NCBI RefSeq assembly: GCF_933775445.1 | Contig: NC_065876.1 | Location: forward strand, 11,036,001-11,100,000 | Direction of reading: 5' to 3' | Length of the DNA: 64,000 nucleotides | From: Argentina anserina | Lineage: Eukaryota > Streptophyta > Magnoliopsida > Rosales > Rosaceae | Shown here: positions 1 through 12,328 of the stretch, piece by piece | Layout of the letters: every line of letters starts with the position of its first letter | How positions within the stretch are numbered: position 1 is the stretch's first letter | Position numbers and translations under genes: made by a program | Notes under the pieces: model-generated | What the model was told of the DNA's origin: nothing | What the model saw: only the letters and a program-made list of their open reading frames with translations | The model's database searches: none

Positions 1-1303
1 CATATAATATCTGTAAAGGGATCTTGACACAGATATGAGAGTGCCCGAGGGACTTTAAATGCCTCCAGACCACGGAGAGATTATGTAATCAAATTACGAC
101 GTTCGAGAGAACGTATTACAATCGGTTGTAAGAACTCATACCCATATGTGTTCATATGAAGCTAATTCTTGATTCTCTATTCCATCTAAGTATAGATGAT
201 GAAGAGATTCAATGAGCTATACATTCATACATGCTAGTGTTGTTGGGCACTATTGCTTTCATTATGACGTGATTAACTATGCGCCTATGTATTGTCATTG
301 GACTTGCATTGCTTTTTTGACATGGGTTTAGTTCTACACTTAGTGAACCAACACAAATCCTATCCACACCAACGCCGCCAGCAGCTCCAGCAACATCAAC
401 GTACGCCTTGGTGTAGCAGTCGACACTGGTAGCGTAGAGGATGCGTATGGTTCTGTCTTGGACCAAAATCAGTCATTTATTGGTTCATTCCCCCATTCTT
501 TTCGCGAAAGACACATTAAATGTGACAAATCAGAATCTGTCCAGTTTCGTAGGTCAACTTCAACGAGACCTACAGGACAGCTCGCTCGATGAAATATGGT
601 GAAATCAGTACCGTTGGAAAGGTCTATGTGTCTACTTTCAAGGGACATCAACCTTTCGTTCATAGCTATCATATTGAGTGAGTTATGGCCGTTTTAGCAA
701 AGTAGGACAGTCCTGTCCGGAAATTTGCAAGTCAGTCAACTTCGACAGAGCATTGTGAACTCCTCCGATCGGATGAGGTTGTGAACCTTATGTCACTGGA
801 AAGCCACGGGTGTCTACTTTTCAGAACATTTTACGGTTTGCTGATACCTATTTTGACGAAGAAGTTATGGCCGTTTAAGTGAGTGAAGGTCATTCTACCC
901 GAGAATCTGATTTTCATTACAAACTCTTGTTTTGAGTTGTTATGCAATCTTGTTTCCTAAGATCTAAATTTGGTTAAGTATAGCATGTATGATCTAAGGA
1001 TGTGTGTCTAGATTAATGATTAATCATTAGCCCAAAACTACGTTTGTGAAGCATGTAATGAACGTTGTATACGTTGTTCTTTGTACTCCATGATTATGGC
1101 ACTAATCAGGGGGACTTGTTTCGTAGACTTCAGGGGGAGTCTACCTCACATGATGCTATCAAATGTAGACGGTGCGTTGTGCTCTTTTTCCCTTCGATCA
1201 AGCTTTTGTTTTTACCCAAGAGGTTTTTATTTTGCTTGACAAGGTTTTTAACGAGGCAACAATGTGTGCACCATGCAACCTAGGCATGCGACACAAGGGG
1301 GAG
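1..1303 (+). mobile_element. 3' internal part of a Copia-type LTR retrotransposon (non-coding remnant)
   Basis: No long open frame survives here. Just before the LTR there is a polypurine tract (acacaagggggag, 1291-1303). Upstream of it is the typical Copia 3' leader text with a stretch about cttgacaaggtttttaacgag (about 1238-1257). Two further gggggag-like purine runs occur at about 1108 and 1131. Together these mark the end of an internal domain running into the LTR at 1304. The 5' part of the element lies outside the window, so the family below Copia level cannot be set. Confidence 0.55.
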
Positions 1304-1494
1304 TGTTCCGGGAGAATTATTATTCTACCCTTGTGTGTGTCTTAGCCTAATAGGTTTCCTGTTAGGAGATAGATTAGCATCTCCGTAATAGATTAGGACT
1401 CCGAATCTTACGGGATTGTGGTTTTGTAATGCCTATATATAGGCCCACATATCATTCAATAATACACAATTATTTTCATCCTGAAACACTAACA
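1304..1494 (+). repeat. Copia 3' LTR
   Basis: The segment begins TGTTCCGGGAGAATTA directly after a polypurine tract and ends near ...CACTAACA, giving TG...CA ends and about 191 bp. A TATA-like run (gcctatatatagg, about 1431) lies in the second half. A close relative sits alone at 33234-33450 and shares the phrases about ttaggtttcctgtta, taatagattaggactccga and acgggattgt. The exact 3' edge is inferred by comparison with that copy. Confidence 0.6.
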
Positions 1495-4400
1495 AAATTA
1501 TTTAGTACAAAATAATTTTATTTTGAAAATATATTTGCGTGCACACACATATTTCAAGCATATTTTCGTAAGTTTTAATTTTTTTAATTATATTTTAGAA
1601 GTATTATTGTGATGACAAAATTAAAATGATAAAAAAACAAAAAAAATAATTTTATAATAATTTATAACCGTTGGATTAATAAGGATATGATTATTTTTTC
1701 ATTCAAAAATGACATTTTGTGATTATTGTAATTGCTGACATGGCAGTGTGACATAGCATGTCACGTAGAATTGCGGTGCCAAATTTGGCGCCATAACTAG
1801 CATTCCTCTTTTCCAAATTAAGGCCTAGGTATATCTATTCATCGTTGTTTTCTTTTTGTTATCTGTAGTTCTTTAATGCTAATTTATTTTAAAATGAAAA
1901 CATCTACAAGCAGAGAAAGTCGACGGAACTCCATCGCCAAACGTAAAACACGATTTTAAGGTAAGACTAGGAATCTGATGAGCTTTGTAAGGCGAGGGTG
2001 GACTTACTCAATCAAACGTGTATCGCGCTTGCCTAGTTTAAATGTGACTTGTAAGTCCGTTTCAGACTAGCTAGATTTGTTTGGTTCTACTACAAAACTA
2101 TGCAGAATAATGAATTGTACGTGGATAGATATATAGAACGCGTACGGTTCAACAGAGACTTAGTTAATAAATTCTGACTTGGCTTGCGAGGTAACAGAGA
2201 AGAAACTAGGGTTTATAACTCGTATGATGAGTTCAGTACTGACGTAAAATGTCGGTCTTATTATATGTACATGTAGACCTGGAATTGAAGTGCAATAATA
2301 TTGTTTCAAAATAAAATACTAGTGGTTCAAGATAAAATGTCGGTTCAACAGATACGTAAGTATTCTAATAGGGTATGATCGTCGACTTACAGAAGGTCGA
2401 TTAATGCAAATATGCAATGATGCATTAAGAGATTGCACGCGCGTACGTCTTTGTCAACTTACGTATATAGTCACATCACTCTCTCCTAGGGTTTTGGTCA
2501 ATAAGGGAATTTCGGGGAATGCTTCTAGGTCTTTAGAAACCTGATATTTGGTGTAAAAAGTAAACATAAGATGGACAAATAAACCACTTGCAAACTTTTC
2601 CCGACTCATAGTCACCGCCACCCTTCTTGGTCTCTGAAGGAGGCAAATTAATCCTTTTATTTTTTTTCAAAATAAAATAAGTTACACCAATTGCCGCTAA
2701 AACCACACCACAACTCCACAAGCATCTCACTCGGAGTCACCCTAACTAGCTCTCACCGGCACTACCAAGTCGAAGGGAGGCATGACCTCCAACTATTGCC
2801 TATGCGCTTGACAAATTCAAGTCGAAGTGAAATATTTGTACGCTTCATCATTACAAATTATCTCCGAATTAAAAAGGACTTCATTCAAACTCAATGGCCG
2901 GTCGAAGAAATGTCTAATTATCTTGTATATTCTGGTCACATTGTCTCTTTTTTAGTCGATCACTGTATTGATTCTGTATTAGTTTAAGACTAATTTCAGT
3001 TGATTTTGTAGCTATAACATTCTTGTTGTTGATATCTTTATCTGACTATATGTAAACCTAACATATATATGTTTGGTAAGGTCAGACAAGATTGACTAAT
3101 CAACATCAGCATTTTATTTCCATAAATCTAACAACTTTGAGTGTGAATCTGCATATTAAGTCTCTTAGACAAGAAAAAATCATCATGAACAATGAATACT
3201 TAATTAGTTCATCAAGCTCGATCTCTATGCTTTGGAGAAGATCTTGAAGTTAAATTCTAAATAATATTATGCAGAAATTAATCTAGTAAAACTCCCCAAT
3301 TCAAATAATCTTAATTAATTGTCAGTTTGGTAGTTGGGATTTCATTACTTCCTCACATCGTTGTTGCTTACTGTAGAGAGGATAATCTTTTCTTCGGAAT
3401 TCCTAATCCCAGCTACAATTTTTAGTCTCTTTGTAATCAATCTGTTATTGGAAAACGTTTTGGGTCTAAAACTCTAAATGTTTCCTCTTATATCTTATAG
3501 CTCTTCAATTCAATAAAAGACGTGACAGAGACAGGCATGAGTGAGTTTCCTTAAGGATAGTAGCTCGCGCGAAGATATATAATTTGCAAAGAGATACCCT
3601 AGCTAGGTAGGTAGAAGGAACTGATCTGAAGGATCTCCGCACGATCGATAGTACTTATTTTCAGGGCTGATTCAATATCTAAGAGGAGAGGAGAACTAGA
3701 GTATTTCATAGGTGCATTTTTCCATGCTGATGTCCTAATAAGATGACTGCTCCCCTTCAGTACTTCCACCAACCAAAAGAACACCTTAGCGGGGAATAGC
3801 GGCTATATGGTATATGCAACTTTTGTTAATTAACCTGGTCTTCTGGAGCATCCAACTATACGACGCCGCTGGGGAACTTGACATATTTTTAGTCTCAAAA
3901 TTAACCAACATATGGACTACTTAGAATGTTAATTAAAACGCTATCAAGTAAACTTTTTTTTACTTATTTCGGACAACGTACTCTTTCAGTACGTAAACAC
4001 TGTTGAAATAAGCAGTGTATATGATTTCTTATTTCTGGTTCGTCAAAATTTTAAGAATAGTACACCACTTATGCTCCACTCATAAGATTGATACATTTTT
4101 TTTTCGAATCATTCAAAACAGTACATGATGTTCTAATTACAACGTAAAATAGTTACACACCGTTATTTTCTTCGTCATTTGGTTTGATCTCCGTCAAATG
4201 TTGAGGACAATTCCGTCTCTTCAAGAAGTGATGAAATAATGAAAGAAAAAAAAAACAAATAAAACGCAACCATTACCCTGCATTCCTGCTCACATCGTCT
4301 TGTGTGTTGCAATGTTGGCGGCTATTAACTTTGCTAGCGCTGGTGCCTGGCGGAGCAAACTTATTTTCTTCTCCTTTTTCTCAATGATGGCGATGTTTTC

Positions 4401-5795
4401 TTATTCTTTTTTTTTAGTTTGCATTTTAGTTTGCTTTGAAGTCTAGCAAATGTTTGATTGATCGAAGCACATCAGTCTTGTGAAACTTGGCACGTGCTGA
4501 AGAGAGATCTTAGCCATAGCGGTGCTGGGTTGCTGATTGTCTTGAGCAATATTGACTCCAAATGCACCCAGATTGGGCAAAAGAAGCAAGATTACAAGAA
4601 TGCATAAGCTTTTCAACGATGCGTGTGTTAGATCTCTGCATATTTTAGATTAGATCCAAAATATTGATCTGGAAGTGTGTATAATATCTATGAGCCTTTA
4701 TTGGAGAGAGAGGTAACTATAGGAATTGAATATAATCCTCAAAGATGATATATGATTGAGTTTTGAGCCACCATCACAAAACTTACAGCGAAGAAATTGA
4801 ATTGCATAAGAGTACTGGGTTTCTCTTTCGTGAAAAAGAGAGGAGAATATGAAAATGAATGAATTGGTAAGTGGAGGTGTCAACAAATGGGTGGGTAAGA
4901 GGGTAAGAGAAAATAGAAAAATGAAATTAAAAAAGAATGACATAGATATGTGTTTATCATTAAGAGACAATTTACCCTTAAAATTATGTCAGAGTAATGG
5001 AGTTATTGACGGTGACGGACTGTACTATAACCGGATCAAATTATCAACCTTGGGTACTATTGAGATTGTTTTGAAACAATATACACCGATTTTATGAGTC
5101 GGTTAAATATCGTGTACTGTTTTTTAAATTTTGTCATCTGGTTCAAGTGGAAGCATGGTGCAAAAGTTGTTGAGCTGTTGTGTCTAAATTCTAAATCAAA
5201 TTGTGATTGAAGATTATACAGCATGGCTTGGATTGCGGCAGCATGGTTCTTTTTCCAATCACCAAAAGCTAAAGCATGGGCTTTGTATAGTTATAGTTTT
5301 TTTATCTGCAAGTCGGTTAAACAGTGTTTTATTTCTTCTCCTATAAATTGCTCATCCTTGTAATGTATTATACACTCAATATATTCAAAGTGAGAGAAAA
5401 TTGCTCCAAAGATCTGTGTTGATGTCTCTTAATTTCTTCAAACACCTTGAGCAACATGAAATCTTTCACTTTTCTGATTCTTATCGTTCCAAAACTTCTA
5501 GATTACCAAGGACGTCTTCTTACAAACTGTACGTAAAGATGATAAGAATGATATACAAATCAGCTAGCTGCTTGCGATTTAGATGAAAGTATGCTCAGGG
5601 TTCTGACATGCTCAAGTGCTCAAGTGCATGCTCGGCAACTATTAATTAGGAGTTTTCATTAAGTAATTGGTAGTTTAAGAACTCGATCAGGACTCTTCTC
5701 TATTACAATATATGTATATCCAATTTCTCTGTTTGTGATTGCCGTGATTCTATATATGTTGATGCACTCCGGCCCCTCCCACTTTAGTACTATCT

Positions 5796-5841
5796 AAACA
5801 AAAGAGCTTTTTTTTTTTTTTGAGAAAGAAACAAAAGAGCT
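5796..5841 (-). mobile_element. Tail-only poly(T) insertion flanked by a 13-bp direct repeat
   Basis: The 13-mer aaacaaaagagct occurs at 5796-5808 and again at 5829-5841. Between the copies lies a run of T followed by gagaaag (20 bp). Long direct repeats around a homopolymer A/T tail are the footprint of target-primed reverse transcription, so this may be an extremely 5'-truncated LINE or SINE insertion on the minus strand. Slippage is an alternative. Confidence 0.45.
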
Positions 5842-6651
5842 TGCATCTGCAAATCTCTATTAATTTTTCCTCATCTTCTTCTTCGTCCTCCTCCTCCACC
5901 CTTTTCGATTATAGCCCTCACTACTCGTAACTCATTCGTTTGGTCTCATTTGGAACTCCATGTAGTTAATTAGGTTAATTAGTTGTGTTTATATTTGGAG
6001 CAGGTAGCCGTATTTTTATCATCTTTTTTATTATTATTATAATACAATTCATGTGGGTCGGTAGTGTATTTTTGTTGAATATAAGAATAAAAGGGTGATG
6101 CCACTGATGCGCATCAAATATTTACATATGTTCATAGTGTACATGAATCCATTTCCATATGTAATTTAGTAAATTGCTTAATTTGTCAATGAAGTTGGAC
6201 ATTATAGTAGTACATCATTGATAATTTGCTCGCAATCAAGGTGACATAAAAACACAGTGCGAAAATGCAGACCTCCTTGAAGTTTGGCTAGATCAACTTG
6301 TATATCTTGATGAAATGAAAATCGATCTGTCTCTCAATATTATTCCAACTTCTGTTGTAATCAAAATCAAGGCTAGTTTAGTAGTTGGGATATATATAAG
6401 GATGTCTCGCGATCTTCTTCTTTCTCACGTCTGCATGTTTCTTGCTTATTTGCATAATTGCACGTTAAAGCTGCGCCTTTAATTTTAATTAGATCTTTCG
6501 TTTGTCTTAACTAAATTTTCCAGGCATCTCTTTGTCACTGTCCTTTTGCTCACGACTGTATTATATCTGATATGCACGCGCGTCTGCAGTAGTCACTTTC
6601 AGTCTCTGGTGCACCACCATTGAATCTAGTATATATTGGAGCTATACAAGC

Positions 6652-6692
6652 AGGAAATAAAGTTTTTTTTTTTGACAACAAGGAAATAAAGT
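6652..6692 (-). mobile_element. Tail-only poly(T) insertion flanked by a 12-bp direct repeat
   Basis: The 12-mer aggaaataaagt occurs at 6652-6663 and 6681-6692, with ten or so T then gacaaca between. The structure repeats that at 5796-5841 with a different target sequence, which argues for a recurrent mechanism rather than chance. Confidence 0.45.
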
Positions 6693-9600
6693 ATATGCTC
6701 CCGAACCCGACCACCAAAGTGAGTTTTTATTCCCACCCAGCGAAAAAGCTGGAGGACCGATAATAACTAGTCTCGTGTGATATACATGTTTTCATCAGGT
6801 TTACAGAGTTTTATTTGAAAAGATTATATTTTTATATAATTTAGTATATTACGAATGATAGTTTTGGTAAAATACATTGTTTAATCATGTGTGTTTTTGT
6901 GTAAATTATTCTTATGCTTATGCTTATGTGTGAGGGTAAGTTTACTGAGGGCATATTTGAAAGTTCATAATTTAGTGGTTTTTTTGGGTGTTGATTTTAT
7001 AGTAGGAGAGATTGAGTGTAGTACGTTAACTATACGTATTGCTCATCCAGAAACAAAACAACGAGAAATGAGGTAACCCAAGAAGACATGGAGAGAACCT
7101 GATGAAATTCTTGAACCATATATAGCGAAATGAGGTAATTACTATATAGGAAAACTGACCGATGCCGGAGCACCGATAAGATGAAAACAACTAATTAACC
7201 ATAATTAGTTAAGACAAATATTACATGCATGCAAACCGCAGCTAACAAGACACTAACTAAGATCGAGAGAATAGTTTCTCACTGAATCAGCTCGTTTTTA
7301 AACACCCTGCCCTTGCTATTAGCTTAAATCTATAAAGCGCTCGATCTGCACAATTTGTTCTGATCGAACGAAAAACGTGTGATACAGTGATAGTGCTATA
7401 TATTTTACATTTGTACTAATTCCACTTGTAAAAAATGAGAGTGTCATGTCTAGCTAAGTATTTATAGTTACGAGTTAGGACCAAAACATTATTCGTATGG
7501 CCCTCACCGGCCATGCTTTGATTCCTCACTTTCTAAGGACAAACAAATGGGTGATTCCCATGATATACTCAAGAGTATGACCCCGGCCTCATCTCTTCAC
7601 TTAAAACGAACTGTAACCAAATCAGAAAATCGCATTTATATCTTTCTCGATTTCTCCTTTCTTTAGAAAAGAAAAAATATAATGTACCTTCTTCATTTTC
7701 CTGTACAATGAACTTAAACATAATTTAATCAAGTTCATTATAATCGTGTGCTAAATTAATTGAGAGGAAGTCGCTGCTTATTGATCTTGATCAGCTGTAA
7801 GATTAGGAATTCCGATATTCGAGTAGCTGTGTGGGTCGGTAGTGTATCTGATATTCTGATTAATGAACAAACTAATATAAAGTTAAATCCACGCCATGGG
7901 CAATTGGGCAATTGGGCATGTGGCACGTTGTACATGTTCCACTATACAGTAACAATAGTTCAACCATGCTTAATAATTTAGAGATATATCGGCAAAGAAG
8001 TCATTTTAACACGGATTTCTGTTTTTCTTTTGTTGAATATCCCCACTCTCCCACATTGCGCACTATAAAGCTAATCATATATTCATATAGTAAACACGAT
8101 GATGAGTGAGTATGTGGACTAAGATTTTGTATCTTTCGTTGTCACCATTATTGCAGCTTTTGAGTGAGAAAGTGAAAGGCATTTCCCAACTCAAAACAAA
8201 GGCGGCACCCATTGTAGCTTTGATACTGTTTTAAATAGGTCAATCCTAGCAAAGAGGCAGCACGAAAAACTGCATGTCCCCATCAACAGGGTAAGTGAAC
8301 GGAGAAGGAAAACATGGCCACCGCGTAATAGATACATGTGTATAGCGAGAGTTCGCACGCGATTCATAATACGCCCAAAGATATATGTGAGCGTACATGA
8401 CGAACAAAATTTTTCCGTCCTAAAAATAATGACATGTGCATGCGATGCTTACAATACTTACTGTGTATTCGTTTTCTTTTATGTCGACCCATACTAATTA
8501 GGTTAATTACGAGCCAGGATTCCGGGGAGGCGGGAACCAATTTGATTTCGAAGCAAATTATGGGATCTTATAAGGACTTGTAGCTAGTCAGTCTCACATA
8601 GCGGCGTCGTAAAATTAGTACTGTGACTTCTGTCAAAACGTGCAAGAAAAAGTGAAAAGAGTTAGATATGGGCGACGATTCCTGATAGAATGAAATTATT
8701 CTATATATTCACTATATAGTTTAATATTAATGATACATTTTTATTGTATTTATTTTTAATTGATTATTTATATTTAAGATAATATTTTTTCATTTTTCAC
8801 CACATACATATTTATCACAAACTTAGAGTAATATGATTGGTCATGTACACCATATGACAGTTTACATATACACATAATTACTCTGATTGCCGATAGATTA
8901 TTTCACAAATTGTAAATAGTAACATTGATACGGTCAAGCTATGTGTACGTGTATATTTGGTTTATGTACATGGGCAATAAAATGAGAAGTGAAGAGAACG
9001 AATTGATTGCCGCTTTGACCTATGCTTGTTGGTAGGTATTCATTAAATTTCACATTTTGACGTTTGTCATGACGAACGATCTCCACGTATTATTGAAGTA
9101 CGTAGTCTGAACCCTAGGTTATTGTCCATTTCATTTTCATTGAAACATCGAGGGATGGAGATTCAGATAAAAGATCGTAATCTCACGTACAACATCAAGA
9201 AAAATACTACGTACTTGATCAATCAAATAATATGTTAGATGCTCGGTTTTTCTGACGTGATTAACAGGATCGAGCTAATTTGTATTAGGAGATAAGTACC
9301 ATTTAATTATTCAGTATTGTCATAAGACCTAAGGCAAGCAAGTGTTGCTTTCTTCTATAATGCGGAATTGTGGAGAGGTACCTTTTGGTTTAGCACTAGG
9401 TATTATATAATCAACTAGAATGAAAACATATCTTGATGATTATGTGAAGGATATATTTCGTCCCTACATGGTGTGCACTTTAACCTTTTTTATCATCATC
9501 TCCCGAGGAAATGAAGGTGAAAATGAAAGGAGGCCAATTGTTTGGTCATGATGTAGTAAATGAAGGGACTGTAATTGTATAAATGGCTATTTAGCTTCGA

Positions 9601-9942
9601 AGCCTTCGATTATGCCTCAGGTACAGTGGAAAATAAAAATGTTTTAGTTTATCAAAAACATCATGAATAGTTGAATACACATGCAGCTTCATATGCATGT
9701 GCTAGCAGTACATAACAGCATATAATTGCACGATTGCATGATGTATCATTAATTAGCTAGGTTTATGCGACAAATCCAGATGTTAACGTACCTATACTGT
9801 TATATTCAACTATTTAAACTCTATTAATACACGATATATATTCCAGGTGATGCTTTTAATTAGTTCAACACAGCTTAATTGTAAGCCTTCACTGGCCCCT
9901 CTAATGTTCTTTTTTCCCAAATCATGTCATATTTGTCATTGT

Positions 9943-10243
9943 AATATTGTTAATTTCAAATGGCCATTTATATACATTCCAGGTATGTGAGACATGAAAG
10001 CTGTGATGATCGACGTACTTCCTATTTCCTGAATTCTCGTTTCATTAGGACCACAAAATGAACTTCATTCCAAACTAAACAATGCTATATATATATATAT
10101 AATATTGTTAATTTCAAATGGCCATTTATATACATTCCAGGTATGTGAGACATGAAAGCTGTGATGATCGACGTACTTCCTATTTCCTGAATTCTCGTTT
10201 CATTAGGACAACAAAATGAACTTCATTCCAAACTAAACAATGC

Positions 10244-10258
<15 letters not shown>
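9943..10258 (+). repeat. Near-perfect 158-bp tandem duplication ending in a TA microsatellite
   Basis: The block 9943-10100 recurs at 10101-10258. The copies differ at very few positions (gaccacaaaa against gacaacaaaa is the clearest). Each copy ends in a (TA)n run; the second run is longer and extends to about 10272. The high identity suggests a recent duplication, probably through the microsatellite. Confidence 0.85.
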
Positions 10259-10272
<14 letters not shown>

Positions 10273-10275
<3 letters not shown>

Positions 10276-12210
10276 GAGAGAGAGAGGAAGGATCACAAAC
10301 GGACATTTGCAAACTTGAAAAAGTGTGGACGTCTCTGTTTCTCAGTCATCACAGTCCGACGACGGCGCCTCTCTTGTTGGACGGTGTCCAGGCCTTCACC
10401 TGAAGCTTCTTCTTGATAGGGGAGCCACCAGTTACCAGTTTCTGATCGAGTTTCGATCGATTTGAAGTTTCAGTCATGGTTGTTGCCCAAAATCTTTGAT
10501 CCTCGATCGAATTGGCTTTCATCTTCAATGAGACGTCTTTTGAGATTCCCAAGGCCTCAATCCGACAAGAGAAGTGCATCTGTCGGCGCCGAATGCAGCT
10601 GAGAAGCAAGACGTTTGCACGTTTTTTGGGTTTGTGGACGTCCGAGTTTGAACATCCCTTTGTGTGTGTGTAGCACTTCTTAGTTGCGGAGGTCCGCACT
10701 AATGGTTTTGATGCAGATTTCCATTTTCACCACTTTTCGATTGAATTTCCTCATTTCCACCATCTAATATTTAGACAATATTGTGTAGATCATATATGTA
10801 AAATTTCAGCCAAGTTAACCATCGTAAAACCCTCAAAAATATGTTTTTCTGTTAAAATATTGAACTGTTCATGTTTGACAGAATTCAGTAAGTTCATTTA
10901 GTTTTCGATTTTGATAGCCTTAACAATCAACAAATTAGTTGAGAAAAATCATATATATATATATATATATATATCTTTCACATATCTTTTGTTTACCGTT
11001 TCTTGTATATATTATAGTCTTTCACACGTTCTTAAAGATATTGAACTTGAAAATCGTTACCACGCAGAATGGATTTGATTGAAATGGGATATATGACGAG
11101 CATTATTCTATTAAGAGAATCGTGATAAGATAATCTTCTCAGTACGCATTACAATTAGTTCATCTCTCGATTAAAAATCACAAAATTAAGCTCATGCAGC
11201 TGCATGCAATACTTGAGAAAATCTGTCATGGGTTTCTCTCTCTCTCTCTCTCTCTCTGTTTTTTTTGAAAGGTCTGGGCAACATATGACGAACAACGTAT
11301 CACTAAAGATCGTTTATGAGCAACATATGTCGTACATGGAAGTGATGGAACATTACTCGCACATACAAAGACTACTTAACTGTACGTAGTTGTTCGTCAC
11401 TGTTTTGAATTATGACGAACAATGGTTTTAGGGTAAATCGGTTAACTTACAATTACTATAATTAACCGATTTCGTACATTGTCGTCATAATTCAAAAATA
11501 ATAATAATGGTAATTATAACATGAACACATGTAGTTCACTCCATTTGATTAGACCTAGTAATCAATCCTCAAGTCTAGGTCTTATTCTTTTTGTTGAACG
11601 CCAGTTCTTCCCTTTGATTATTGTTCCCATAATAAACTACGTGGAAACCTGCTCTTCTTCTGTTCTCCTGGCTGCTTCTGCCTTCAATAGGTCATGGTCC
11701 GTACACCGTTAGACGTTTACCAAAACTAGCTACCGCCTTTGTGAAATGCTCAGAACTGGCTGCTGCTTCCACCTTCCTTCTCCGTTGTCCCTAAACTACA
11801 TAACTGAGAAAAGTCCAGACACTCGAAGATCTGTGTTTATGTGAAAGAGAGAAACTGCATTTATTATCAGACTCTATAATTAACAAGTCCACACACCTCA
11901 ACCAAACATGATCCAGTCAACCCATAAGCATTCAGCAACAATAAAGGGTATAATCGTCGAATACCTCGAATAGTCTGTAGTCCTGGAGTTTGATTGAATT
12001 CCCTCGCAGACTTTTATGAACAATATCGCTTTCGGGTATCCGAAATACGAAACTACGTAAATGCCTTGTTGTTAAAAACAAAAATACAGATAGCGTAGTT
12101 GAGAAAAGGTCAATACTATTTCTTTACAAGGAAGTCAGAATCTCAGACCTAAAACAATGGCAATTTCGTAGAAATACACTAATCCATGGCCATATTCGAA
12201 CGTACCGGTT
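10273..12210. other. Intergenic stretch upstream of the PLA1 gene
   Basis: No supported gene. A 100-odd codon open frame on the minus strand (10349-10699) has no ATG at its 5' end and no recognisable domain. The stretch holds a (TA)n run at about 10950-10972, a (CT)n run at about 11235-11258 and an imperfect hairpin at 11403-11498. Confidence 0.5.
11403..11498. repeat. Imperfect long hairpin (about 96 bp)
   Basis: The arm 11403-11424 (ttttgaattatgacgaacaatg) pairs with 11478-11498 apart from one or two bulged bases. An inner 11-bp block, aaatcggttaa (11435-11445), pairs perfectly with ttaaccgattt (11462-11472). This could be a tiny MITE or a hairpin-RNA locus. No terminal target duplication was seen. 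Confidence 0.55.
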
Positions 12211-12218
12211 TATATATA
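12211..12218 (+). promoter_or_regulatory. TATA box of the PLA1 gene
   Basis: TATATATA lies 111-118 bp upstream of the chosen ATG at 12329, in a suitable place for transcription to begin near 12240-12250. The leader would then contain the TTC/CT run at about 12267-12306. Confidence 0.45.
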
Positions 12219-12266
12219 CCTTAGTTGATCATTTCAATCCCACTAGCCTTCTAACTTGAAAATACT

Positions 12267-12306
12267 CTCTTCTTCTTCTTCTTCTTCTTCTTCTCTCTCT
12301 CTCTCT
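12267..12306 (+). repeat. (TTC)n(TC)n microsatellite in the PLA1 5' leader
   Basis: A pyrimidine run of about seven TTC units followed by CT units lies between the TATA box and the start codon. Pyrimidine-rich leaders are common in plant genes. Confidence 0.8.
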
Positions 12307-12328
12307 AACCGGACACGTAGATTTCACG

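Larger units (their letters stand above)
1495..9942. other. Gene-poor AT-rich intergenic stretch
   Basis: I see no supported gene over these 8.4 kb. Open frames are short (at most about 90 codons), lack recognisable domains and often overlap on both strands (for example 4698-5097). Two tiny poly(T) insertions with target duplications (5796-5841 and 6652-6692) are listed separately. The rest is unique-looking AT-rich sequence without clear terminal repeats. Confidence 0.6.

Noticed and set aside
10349..10699. 116-codon open frame on the minus strand as a gene
   Set aside because: It begins with GTG rather than ATG, has no recognised domain, no clear promoter and no repeats or introns to support it.
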